From Bifidobacterium breve (GTDB lineage Bacteria; Actinomycetota; Acidimicrobiia; Acidimicrobiales; Microtrichaceae): a stretch of 33,288 nt of DNA. The notes beneath the pieces were generated by a model. It saw only the letters and a list, made by a program, of their open reading frames with translations. It ran no database searches and had not been told where the DNA came from. The DNA is taken from the NCBI GenBank assembly GCA_945901935.1, contig CAMDLX010000018.1, positions 1 to 33,288 of the forward strand, in the 5' to 3' direction. Below, piece after piece: positions 20,768 through 29,700 of the stretch (positions are counted from its first letter, which is position 1; each line of letters opens with the position of its first letter). The translations under genes and the position numbers were made by a program.

Positions 20768-22921
20768 GGCCGAGCGAGACGAGGTTGCCGAAGCGGCGAT
20801 GGGCTTGTGGCTCTGCATGAATTTCTCGAAAGCCAAACGCGGCAGCGGGGGAGCATAGAAAAACCCTTGCACCGAATCGCATCCGCCGTCGATCAGGAAC
20901 CGGCGTTGCTCTTCGGTTTCTACACCTTCCCCGACTGTGTGAATTCCAAGCCCTTGGGCCAGGTTCAAAATGGCGCGAGTGATGGTTTCTGATCTGCCAT
21001 CACCAAGTTCACTGACAAAGCAGCGATCAACCTTCAGGGTGTGAAGCGGCAGCATGTGCAGGTGAGATAGCGATGAATACCCAGTGCCAAAGTCGTCGAG
21101 CGAGACCAAGAAACCCAGTTCGTGCAGGTCGCTCAGGCGTTGCGCCGTTACCTCGACATCACGCATGAGCAACGTCTCGGTGATTTCGAGTTCAAGCTGG
21201 GACGGAAGCACCCCAACGTTGTCAAGGGTGGCAGCGAGACGTTGAACAAATCCCCGCTGCTCAAATTCGGTAGCTGAAATGTTGATCGCAATACGTGAGC
21301 CTGCATTGAGCAGGTTCTGCTGGTTCCACCCTGCTAGATCTTCCGCAACAGTCGTGACGACCATGTCGCTAATCGCAGAGATTGCTCCAGTGGCTTCGGC
21401 ATCTGGGATGAAAATAGAAGGCGGAATCGGGCCATGTTCTGGGTGGTTCCAGCGCACCAGTGCTTCGGCCCCAGAGACTGCGCCAGATTGCAGGTCAATA
21501 ATGGGCTGGTAGTACACCTGCAAATTGCGCTGCGCAGCAGCAAGGCGAAGGTCTCGGTCCAAAGCAAGGCCCGTTCGGCCCCGCTTATCAAGGGAACTTT
21601 CGAAGAAGCGAACCTGATGGCGACCTTCTCTTCGGCTCGCTGCAAGAGCAGTATCAGCTGAGCGTACAAGAGTTGCACCATCGCGTGCATTGGCAGGGTA
21701 GCGAGAGATTCCGACCGACGCAGTCAAGCGAAGCTCAAGACCTTCCACAACTAGTGGTTGTTCAATCCTTCGCTGTAATTCTTCTGCCAGTCGGCGAAGG
21801 CGAGTATCGAAAGAAAGGCTTGCATCGTTGCCCGTGATGACGACGAGGAACTCATCGACACCAACTCGACCGATTTCAATGTGACGTTCCGTTAGATCCC
21901 GGATGCGATCGGCAACAGCGATGAGTACCTCGTCGCCGAAGGCAGTGCCAAAGGTGTCGTTGACGCTACGAAAGTCATCAAGGTCAACGTGGAGCACGCC
22001 CACTCGTGCATCATCGGCGTTGGATGAATTCCGTTCTGCTGCTCGAACTGCTGCGTCTACCTGAGCGGTGATGTGGTGCCGGCTACGAAGAGAGGTGAGG
22101 TGGTCAGTTGCCTCAATCTGTTCACGACGGTCGACTGACTGCAGCAGCGCAGTGAGATCACCCAGAACGAGCACAGCACCACGAAGAGATTGATCAGTCC
22201 CAAGGAGCGGTTCACAGCTGACCTCTACCGAGATAAGTTCACCCAAGACGCGATTCAGGCCGTTACCTCTGAGTTGTACATGATCGAGGCGCTGCGGTTC
22301 GCCGGTTCGAAGGGCCTTGACGGGGGGAGTGTCCTCAATCTCTAAGAAATCCCCTTCCAGCGATTGCCAGATCCAAGGAGGGTCAAACACGCTGTGATCG
22401 AGCACCAGGCTTTGCTGCAAATCTACGAGTTGTAAGAAGGCAGTATTTGCCCGTTCAACCCGGCCCAGATGATCCAGAATTGCCACGCCCTCTCCAAGGG
22501 CCTCAAGGGTGGCATCAAGCAAGGACTCAACTTGTGGAGGTTGGGCGGCGGGCAGCGTTGCGAGCGGTTGGGATCTGGTGATTGCCAGCACTCGTGTTTG
22601 TTCAGGTTCGCCCGAGTAATCGAGAGTGAGCGTCAGATCAACGAGTTGCACGAATCCAATCTCTGAACGTAGGCCCACCGAGACAGTGTGGCTAGCAGCA
22701 GGGGGAATTTGTGCCAGCAGTAGTTGCCAAGCCTCCGAGGAAATTTCTGGCTCGATCAGACTGCAGAAGTTGGCCCCGAGAAGTACTCCCGGATGAGATC
22801 CCGCTTGTAGTGAACCTGATTGGCTGACTTCAACAATGGAAGCATCGCTGGCATCGAGCAGCCAGACACCATCTTGCAGATGATCTACAAGCAGTGCCAG
22901 CAGTTCTTCGGCCTCAGACAT
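20762..22921 (-). CDS. PAS-GGDEF-EAL c-di-GMP phosphodiesterase
   Basis: A 719-residue cytoplasmic signalling protein. Two PAS-like sensor regions occupy about residues 5-115 and 132-255. A GGDEF domain follows (residues ~270-430), in which the active-site loop reads GVDEF (354-358) and the upstream inhibitory RxxD site is missing (ERHI). The EAL domain has the full catalytic set: EALVRW, NISATEF, ELEITETLL, SLDDFGTGYSSLSHL, LKVDR and GEGVETEEQ. Hence it probably degrades c-di-GMP, with the GGDEF domain perhaps regulatory. ATG 22921 has a very strong Shine-Dalgarno (AAGGAGGT, four bases before the start). It is convergent with the kinase gene, 29 bp away. Confidence 0.93.
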   Translation of the reverse strand: MSEAEELLALLVDHLQDGVWLLDASDASIVEVSQSGSLQAGSHPGVLLGANFCSLIEPEISSEAWQLLLAQIPPAASHTVSVGLRSEIGFVQLVDLTLTLDYSGEPEQTRVLAITRSQPLATLPAAQPPQVESLLDATLEALGEGVAILDHLGRVERANTAFLQLVDLQQSLVLDHSVFDPPWIWQSLEGDFLEIEDTPPVKALRTGEPQRLDHVQLRGNGLNRVLGELISVEVSCEPLLGTDQSLRGAVLVLGDLTALLQSVDRREQIEATDHLTSLRSRHHITAQVDAAVRAAERNSSNADDARVGVLHVDLDDFRSVNDTFGTAFGDEVLIAVADRIRDLTERHIEIGRVGVDEFLVVITGNDASLSFDTRLRRLAEELQRRIEQPLVVEGLELRLTASVGISRYPANARDGATLVRSADTALAASRREGRHQVRFFESSLDKRGRTGLALDRDLRLAAAQRNLQVYYQPIIDLQSGAVSGAEALVRWNHPEHGPIPPSIFIPDAEATGAISAISDMVVTTVAEDLAGWNQQNLLNAGSRIAINISATEFEQRGFVQRLAATLDNVGVLPSQLELEITETLLMRDVEVTAQRLSDLHELGFLVSLDDFGTGYSSLSHLHMLPLHTLKVDRCFVSELGDGRSETITRAILNLAQGLGIHTVGEGVETEEQRRFLIDGGCDSVQGFFYAPPLPRLAFEKFMQSHKPIAASATSSRSAL

Positions 22922-23095
22922 GATTACCTCCTTATGCAGCCTGCAAGCGAAAGCAGAGAGCGGCCAGACTCACTTCAGACGCGGAACTCAGGAACAGGAA
23001 TTAAGTAGATCAAAGTTGGCCGAGACATAGTTTTACTTTCGCGCGGAGCGTGGTCGGTGGATGCCTGCCGAATACTTGGCGCGGTTCTCAGCGAT

Positions 23096-25006
23096 TCAGA
23101 TTCGCCCAGCCTCTCGGGCTGCCTCTGTAGCTGCATCGAGCTGTGCTTCGACGATGTTGAGCCCGGCATCCCAAAAACCGGGATCTTCAAGGTCGCAATC
23201 AACGATTCGACCAAGTTCTCCGGGAGTTTTGGAGCCCCCTGAGCTGAGTAGTTCTAGATAGGCCGGCACGAAGGAGTCACCTCGCTCTGAGTAGCGGGCG
23301 TAGACAGAGAGGGCCAAGAGTTGCCCATAGGCATATGCGTAGACGTAGCCCGGTGTCCCGATGAAGTGAGGAATGTAACTCCACCAGGTGGAGTATCCAG
23401 GGGTGAGCTCCACTGAGTCCCCAACCATGGCTGTCTGAGAATCAATCCAGAGTTCGCCGAAACGGTCCACCGAGAGCTCGCCTTCTTCACGTCGCGAGAC
23501 ATGCACAGACTCCTCGAAGCGATTCATTGCTACCTGTCGAAACACGGTGGCAATTGAGTCCTCGAGCGTGGATGCCAGCAACGCAAATCGGGCATGTGGG
23601 TCTTCGAGCTTTCCGAGCAGCGCGTTATTTGTCACGGTCTCACCGAATACTGATGCAGTCTCGGCAAGAGTGAGTGGTGTGGACTGGTGGAACACTCCCT
23701 GTTCGCGGGCCATGTACGCGTGAAGTCCGTGGCCAAGCTCATGGGCCAAGGTAGCCACATCTCGGGGTCGGCTAGTCCAGTTCAAGAACACGTATGGGTG
23801 ATGCGACGGCACGGTATAGGCACAGAATGCGCCGGGTCGTTTGCCCTGTCGAGTGGGCGCATCAATCCAGTTCTCATCAAAGAACCTCTTGGCGATTCCT
23901 GCCAGCTCTGGAGAGAAACTGCCATAGGCATCCAGAACAATTTCCTTGGCCTCGGACCAGCCGATTGCAGTTTCATCCTCGGCCACGGAAGCCATGCGGT
24001 CATAGTCAGCGAGCTGATCAATCCCAAGGACCTGGGCTTTTAGCGCGTACCAGCGCTGCGGCAGATCGTAACGGCCTACCACAGCTTCGATCAGGGCCTG
24101 CACTGAGTCATCGGTTGCGTCGTTTGACAAATTCCGTTCAGAGATCCAGCTGGGATAGCGACGCAGCCTGTCATCTGTCGCCTTATCAAGGAGCAACGTG
24201 TTGAAGACAAACGCTCGAGTTCGCAACCCTGGCTCAAGGCCTTTGGTGACGGCTTCCGCAGCTTGTCGGCGTACCTCTCGATCTGGGTGTTGAAGCCGAG
24301 ATAGCCCTTGCTCGAGTCCAACTGTTTGTGTCGCAGCAGCGCCCGGTGTTGCGGGCGCAGACTCAGTGGTGGATTCGGCGGCTTCGCTGCTGCTCTCGTT
24401 CAACTCGATTGTGATTGCCGAGGTGAGTTCGTCAAATAAGCGCACCCAAGCAGATCCGCCGCTGACTGATTTCTCGGTGAGTAGCTTCTCTTCGGGCTCG
24501 CTCAACAGGTAGTCACGGTAGCGACGAGCCGACCGCAAGTGATGTGCGCAGAAGTCCAAGCTCGCAGTGTCGAGCAGTGCTTCTGCTGCGTCATCATCAA
24601 GCGCTGCCCATTCGAGTTCAAAGAACACAAGTCGCGTGGCAAGGGGAACCGAACGCTCCTGTACGCGCATCATGAGTGCACCGCGCTCGGGGTCAGAGGT
24701 GTTCTCTGAGAAGCGCAGTATGGCGTAGTACCCCGCCCGGCCCTGCACCTCTTGTAGATCTGCCATGAGCCTCATCGCTGTGACAAGTTCCTCCTGAGTC
24801 ATCGACCCAACCCGCCCTCGATAGGTCTCGAGTTGATCTGCTATCTGGTCGGACTGATCGAGCAGTGAGTCAAGATCAGTGCCTTCGATCAAGGAGTCAA
24901 GATCCCAAGCCACATCTGCAGCAGTCAGGTCTGCGAATTGTTGGTCTGCAAGCAGGGATACCGATGGGGGAGTGGATTCTGGAGAATCTGAAGTAGTGGT
25001 AGTCAC
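23096..25006 (-). CDS. pepF: Oligoendopeptidase F (M3 family zinc peptidase)
   Basis: A cytoplasmic zinc metallopeptidase that cuts short peptides. The HEXXH site is LAHELGHGLHAYMA (H422 and H426 counted from GTG 25006). Upstream come VPSHHPYVFLNW and, downstream, the family segment TLAETASVFGETV with the third zinc ligand Glu. PGYVYAYAYGQLLAL near the C-terminus is also typical. The frame is open to GTG 25051, which would give 651 residues. I prefer GTG 25006 (636 residues), because TAACCT lies seven bases upstream on the minus strand, and the 15 extra residues show no family features. The N-terminal ~25 residues are Thr/Ser/Pro-rich. It is divergent from the H-NOX gene. Confidence 0.93.
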   Translation of the reverse strand: MTTTTSDSPESTPPSVSLLADQQFADLTAADVAWDLDSLIEGTDLDSLLDQSDQIADQLETYRGRVGSMTQEELVTAMRLMADLQEVQGRAGYYAILRFSENTSDPERGALMMRVQERSVPLATRLVFFELEWAALDDDAAEALLDTASLDFCAHHLRSARRYRDYLLSEPEEKLLTEKSVSGGSAWVRLFDELTSAITIELNESSSEAAESTTESAPATPGAAATQTVGLEQGLSRLQHPDREVRRQAAEAVTKGLEPGLRTRAFVFNTLLLDKATDDRLRRYPSWISERNLSNDATDDSVQALIEAVVGRYDLPQRWYALKAQVLGIDQLADYDRMASVAEDETAIGWSEAKEIVLDAYGSFSPELAGIAKRFFDENWIDAPTRQGKRPGAFCAYTVPSHHPYVFLNWTSRPRDVATLAHELGHGLHAYMAREQGVFHQSTPLTLAETASVFGETVTNNALLGKLEDPHARFALLASTLEDSIATVFRQVAMNRFEESVHVSRREEGELSVDRFGELWIDSQTAMVGDSVELTPGYSTWWSYIPHFIGTPGYVYAYAYGQLLALSVYARYSERGDSFVPAYLELLSSGGSKTPGELGRIVDCDLEDPGFWDAGLNIVEAQLDAATEAAREAGRI

Positions 25007-25013
25007 CGTGCCA

Positions 25014-25019
25014 AGGTTA
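25014..25019 (-). promoter_or_regulatory. -10 box TAACCT for leaderless pepF
   Basis: On the minus strand TAACCT lies seven bases before the GTG at 25006. This fits the window's leaderless pattern and argues against the start at 25051. Confidence 0.45.
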
Positions 25020-25222
25020 GAGCCTTGATGTGCTGGATCCTCGCGGGCCACCGACCTGCTGTGGGCCTGTGCCTACGGGTGGCATGCCGAGAGCAATTTG
25101 GGGGTCTGAGCTACTCTTAGTGCCGATTCCGATTGAAGCTGCCAAGCTCATCACCGTGTCGCTACGGGGGAGTCGCGAGTTGCTTACTGAGACATGCCAC
25201 ACTGCTGTCCTCAAAACTTTTC

Positions 25223-25229
25223 AAGGAGG
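25223..25229 (+). promoter_or_regulatory. Strong ribosome binding site of the H-NOX gene
   Basis: AAGGAGG, six bases before GTG 25236, fixes the start of the H-NOX protein. An in-frame ATG at 25194 lies upstream of it and is not used on this reading. Confidence 0.85.
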
Positions 25230-25235
25230 CCTTTC

Positions 25236-25784
25236 GTGAAAGGTGTTGTCTTTATTCTGGTTGAAGAATTTGTTACTGATCAGTTCGGCGCCGAGGCCTG
25301 GGATGGGCTGTTAGAGGCTGCTGGACTAGATGGGGTCTGGACAACGCTCGGCACCTATCCCGACGAGCACCTAGCGATGCTCGTCAATGCCGCAGCCGAG
25401 CGATTTGAGTTGCCTCCGGAGCAAGTCCAGCGACTAGTCGGGCAAGGGACGTTCTCCGGGTTAGCGGCACAGCACCCAGCGCTACTTGAAGATCACACAA
25501 GTTCCCGTACCGTGCTCCTCGACCTGAACGGAATCATTCACCCCGAAGTTATGAAGTTGTACCCCGGCGCAGAGGTTCCTTGGTTTGACATTACCGAGCA
25601 AGCGGACGGATTGCTGCACCTGCACTATCGGTCGCGACGCGCTTTGGGGCCACTTGCAGAAGGGCTTATTGTGGGAGCCGGTGCATACTTTGGCGAGTCG
25701 ATAGAACTGTTGTCGGTCGTTGATACTGGCGAGGAGTGTCAGATGGTGATCCGCATTGAACAGAGTACGGGTGCGAAGGGCTGA
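25236..25784 (+). CDS. H-NOX haem-based nitric oxide sensor
   Basis: A stand-alone 182-residue H-NOX (HNOB) domain. The N-terminus VKGVVFILVEEFVTDQFG is family-typical. With GTG 25236 as residue 1 the diagnostic residues fall exactly at canonical numbering: proximal haem ligand H102 (LNGIIHPEV), haem-distorting P115, and the propionate clamp Y131-S133-R135 (YRSRR). Position 140, a Tyr in O2-binding H-NOX of Thermoanaerobacter, is Leu, which predicts NO selectivity over O2. Stand-alone H-NOX proteins normally control a partner histidine kinase, cyclase or phosphodiesterase encoded next to them. Here the next gene starts within its stop codon (TGATG). A strong Shine-Dalgarno is present. Confidence 0.93.
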   Translation: MKGVVFILVEEFVTDQFGAEAWDGLLEAAGLDGVWTTLGTYPDEHLAMLVNAAAERFELPPEQVQRLVGQGTFSGLAAQHPALLEDHTSSRTVLLDLNGIIHPEVMKLYPGAEVPWFDITEQADGLLHLHYRSRRALGPLAEGLIVGAGAYFGESIELLSVVDTGEECQMVIRIEQSTGAKG

Positions 25785-26692
25785 TGCTCGATAAGACGGC
25801 GTCTCGGATTGCTCTTCTAGAGCGGCGCGCCGATCGAGAACGCCAGCGACGCCAAGCGGCCGAGCGTGCAGCCGAGAGGGGACTGCGCCGCTTATATGAG
25901 GTGAATCAAGACCTAGACCAGCTCGTAGCTGAGCGAACTGCAGAGGCTTTGGAATCATTCCAAGTTGCTGAGCAGACACTCGCCTCTCGGGTGGACATCC
26001 TTCGAATGATTGCCCAAGAGATTCTGACGCCTCTGCAGCAGATTCAAGGAACTGTAGAACTCGTTGCTAGCGCTCCGCTTCAAGAGGTGGAGCAGCACCG
26101 CGTTGCAGCTTCGGCAGTCACAGCTGAGCGTTGTGTGCAACTTGTGCGAGACGTGGTTGACCTAGTGGAAATCGAGTCTGCTGTTGTGAGCGAGCCAGTC
26201 GAACCGTGCCGTCCGCTCGAGCTTCTCGATGAGCTGATTTCCTTGCGGCGGACTCAGGCTGCTCAACAGGGTTGCACTCTCGTTTTGGAGGTTGAGTCCG
26301 ATAGCAATGTCGATGCTCTGCTAGATGGGAGCCGTGCGGTTCGAATAGTTGATGAACTTCTCGCAGGAGCACTAGACGTAGGAAGTGCGCAAGTTGTAGT
26401 GACGGCAAGTGTCGCCGTGTATGAAGATGACTCAGTTGCTGAGATGATGAGCGAGATGGCCGCCGAGAATTTCTCGCAGCTGCAAGATGCGCTGCGCTCC
26501 TCTGAGCTGGTTATTTCGGTGGACCATGATGGTGAGTCGCAATCTGCAAGCATGGTTGGAGCAGAGGCCGGCCTGGTGTTGGCCACGCGATTAGCAGAAG
26601 CACTTGGAGGCACGCTCTTGGTGGTGCCGTCTGAGCTAGGCGGCGTAGCGAGAGTCCTGCGGTTGCCTATCAGGCAGGCCGGGAGCCGATAA
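25784..26692 (+). CDS. H-NOX-partner pseudo-histidine kinase (phospho-acceptor His replaced by Gln)
   Basis: A 302-residue cytoplasmic protein. Residues ~8-68 are a highly charged coiled coil (RIALLERRADRERQRRQAAE... LYEVNQDLDQLVAERT), of the sort placed before DHp helices. The H-box reads IAQEILTPLQQIQ (76-88) in place of the usual SHE-(I/L)-RTPL: Gln78 (codon CAA) sits at the His position and Leu81 at the Arg. Residues ~140-300 resemble the ATP-binding domain in layout (DGSRAVRIVDELLAGALD, later AGLVLATRLAEALGGTL ending in a RVLRLPI strand). The N-box Asn and most G-box glycines are gone. So neither autophosphorylation nor normal ATP binding is expected. It probably transmits the H-NOX state by protein contact. 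Calling it an HK relative is inference from this alignment by eye. Confidence 0.75.
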   Translation: MLDKTASRIALLERRADRERQRRQAAERAAERGLRRLYEVNQDLDQLVAERTAEALESFQVAEQTLASRVDILRMIAQEILTPLQQIQGTVELVASAPLQEVEQHRVAASAVTAERCVQLVRDVVDLVEIESAVVSEPVEPCRPLELLDELISLRRTQAAQQGCTLVLEVESDSNVDALLDGSRAVRIVDELLAGALDVGSAQVVVTASVAVYEDDSVAEMMSEMAAENFSQLQDALRSSELVISVDHDGESQSASMVGAEAGLVLATRLAEALGGTLLVVPSELGGVARVLRLPIRQAGSR

Positions 26693-26707
26693 CTAGCGGA
26701 ATGGGCA

Positions 26708-26729
26708 GTATCGAACATGTGTTCGCTAC
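26708..26729. promoter_or_regulatory. SOS (LexA) box upstream of dnaE2
   Basis: Core CGAAC-ATGT-GTTCG at 26712-26725, matching the imuA box over 20 of 22 positions in the extended site (GTATCGAACA...TGTTCGCTAC). It abuts and overlaps the -10 box TACAAT. Confidence 0.88.
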
Positions 26730-26732
26730 AAT
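26727..26732 (+). promoter_or_regulatory. -10 box TACAAT for leaderless dnaE2
   Basis: TACAAT differs from TATAAT at one base and ends six bases before ATG 26739. It overlaps the right end of the SOS operator. Confidence 0.6.
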
Positions 26733-26738
26733 GTCTAG

Positions 26739-29700
26739 ATGGCGGTTAACAGTCTTTCAGGATCTGCAGTTTCCTATGCAGAACTACATTGCCATTCAAC
26801 GTTTAGTTTTCTTGATGGGGCATCCTCTCCTGAGGCCCTCGCACAAGAAGCAGAGCGTCTTGGCCTTGAGGCGCTCGCTATCACCGACCATGGTGGATTT
26901 TATGGTGTCGTACGCTTTGCTGAAGCTGCTCGCGAAGTAGGACTGCCCACAGTATTCGGTGCTGAACTCACCCTGAATGCCACGGAACAACGCACAGGTT
27001 CGACAGACCCTGACGGCCAACACTTGATCATTCTTGCCCGAGACCCAGTTGGGTATGCGTGTCTAGCAGCGCTGCTCTCACAGGCGCAGATGGCAGGTGA
27101 GAAGGGCCGGCCAGAAATCTCATTTGCAGCAGTAGCTGAAGCAGCGTCTCACCGTGCTCGAGGGCATTGGGCAGTGCTCACGGCCTGTCGTAAGGGCACG
27201 GTTCCGCTGGCGCTAGCGCAGCGCGGAGTTCGAGCCGCTGAGCAAGAACTCCGCTCGCTCGTCGCAGCGTTTGGGGTTGATAATACTTTTATCGAACTTT
27301 GGGATCATGGGGATCCGCTTGACTCGGATCGCAACGATGCGTTGTATCAACTTGCACGTCGCGTTGGAACCGGGGTGATTGCTACAAACAATGTTCACTA
27401 CGCCAGCCCGCAGGACCATGCTCTGAGCACGGCGCTAGCGGCAATCCGTGCTGCTAAGAGTTTGGACCAGATGGATCCGTGGCTGCCCGGTGCTGCTAGT
27501 GCGCATCTACGCTCCGGTGCAGAGCAAGCACATCGCTTTGTGCGCTACCCCCAGGTAGTGGGTGCCGCTGCCGAGTTGGGAAAACAGTGCGCATTTGACC
27601 TTGCACTTATTGCTCCGCAATTACCCCCGTACCCATGCCCCCCGCATCCAGAGCGGCCAGCTTCTCGGGCACTCACTGAGTCTGAGTACTTAACGCTGCT
27701 CGTTGAGCAGGGTGCCACCCGTCGCTATGGGCCGCGTCATGCCGAACGATTTCCTGGCGCATGGGCGCAGATCGATCATGAATTGCAGATGATTACAGCC
27801 CTAGGTTTTCCTGGTTATTTCTTAATCGTCTGGGACATTGTCGAGTTCTGCCGCCGCAAGGACATCTATTGCCAAGGCCGAGGCTCTGCGGCTAACTCCG
27901 CAGCTTGTTATGCGCTCGGAATCACCAAGGCTGATGCGGTGCGACTTGGCCTGCTCTTTGAGCGGTTCTTATCCCCCGAACGAGATGGGCCACCCGATAT
28001 TGATCTCGATATCGAGTCGGGAAGGCGAGAGGAAGTTATTCAGTACGTCTATGAGCGCTATGGCAGGTCTCATGCTGCGCAGGTTGCAAATGTGATTACT
28101 TATCGCACCCGATCTGCAGTTCGCGACGCTGCTCGTGCTTTGGGATTTTCGCAGGGGCATCAAGATGCGTGGGCTAAACAGCTCGACCGCTGGAACAAAG
28201 TGCCACAAGCTGCTTCATCTCAGCAGGGCGAATCAGTGTCCCAGCCGATTCCGGACACAGTTCTTTCTCTGGCCAGTCAGCTCGAGGAATTGCCGCGCCA
28301 TCTTGGGATTCATTCCGGTGGCATGGTGATCTGTGATCGCCCAGTTATCGAGGTGTGTCCTGTTGAGTGGGCGCGGATGCAAGGCCGCTCCGTGCTGCAG
28401 TGGGACAAAGAGGATTGCGCCACTGCTGGTCTGGTCAAGTTTGATTTGCTGGGGCTCGGCATGCTCACGGCGTTGCATCTAGCAGTAGACCTGATTGCAG
28501 AACATCATGGGGTTGTTGTTGATCTAGCCGAACTTCCTCAAGAGGATGCGGTGTACGAGATGTTGTGTCGCGCCGACTCGATTGGGGTATTCCAAGTCGA
28601 GTCTCGTGCGCAGATGGCCACCCTTCCACGTTTGAGGCCGCGTTGTTTTTACGACCTTGTTGTTGAAGTCGCACTCATACGACCCGGCCCTATCCAAGGT
28701 GGTTCGGTTCATCCCTATATCCGTCGCCGTAAGGGTGAGGAACCGGTCACGTATTTGCATCCCTTGTTAGAGAATTCTCTTGCAAAGACTCTCGGGATTC
28801 CGCTCTTTCAAGAACAACTCATGCAGATGGCTATTGATGTGGCTGGCTTTACTCCATCCGAGGCCGATCAGTTGCGTCAGGCGATGGGCTCAAAAAGGTC
28901 GAGCCGAAAGATGGCTGTGCTTCGCGAGCGATTTGATGTCGGCACGTCACAACGAGGAGTGACTGCAACGGTGGCCGAGCAGATTTGGGAAAAAATTGCG
29001 GCTTTCGCCAACTACGGATTTCCAGAGTCGCACTCGGTCAGCTTTGCCTATCTGGTGTACTCCTCTTCTTGGATCAAGTTGCATTATCCGGCAGCATTTT
29101 GCGCGGCATTGCTGAATGCTCAACCGATGGGTTTTTATTCGCCGCACTCGCTCGTCCAAGATGCCCGCAGGCACGGAATCAAGGTGCACACTCCTGACCT
29201 ACATCGTTCTGACTGGTGTGCCACGCTCGAAAGCGAAGACCCGGATGAACCTGTGGGCAGTTCGGGCACTGCAGTCCGCTTAGGACTCTCTTCTGTTCGC
29301 TTGATTGGAAAAACTCTGGCTAAGCAAATTGCGGCAGGTCAGCCATATGCAGATATGGAAGACCTGATGCGCCGATCTTCTTTGAACCAGGCGCAACTTG
29401 AAGCCCTAGCAACGGCCGGAGTCTTTGGGTCAGATAACCGCCGTTCGGCACTTTGGTCTGCTGGTGCGGTAGCTCAATCTGGGTCGGATCGTTTGCCTGG
29501 AATTCTGCTTGGTCTCGATGCACCCCAACTGCCCGGCATGGACGACTGGGAACATGCCGTGGCTGATCTGTGGTCTACAGGGATTGCTCCCGAGGGTCAC
29601 CCAACAAAATTCCTGCGAGCAGACCTTGATCGCCGCGGAGCCGTCACTGCGGTTGAACTGAGCGAGTTAGCAAATGAAGCCAGAGTGTTAGTTGCTGGGG

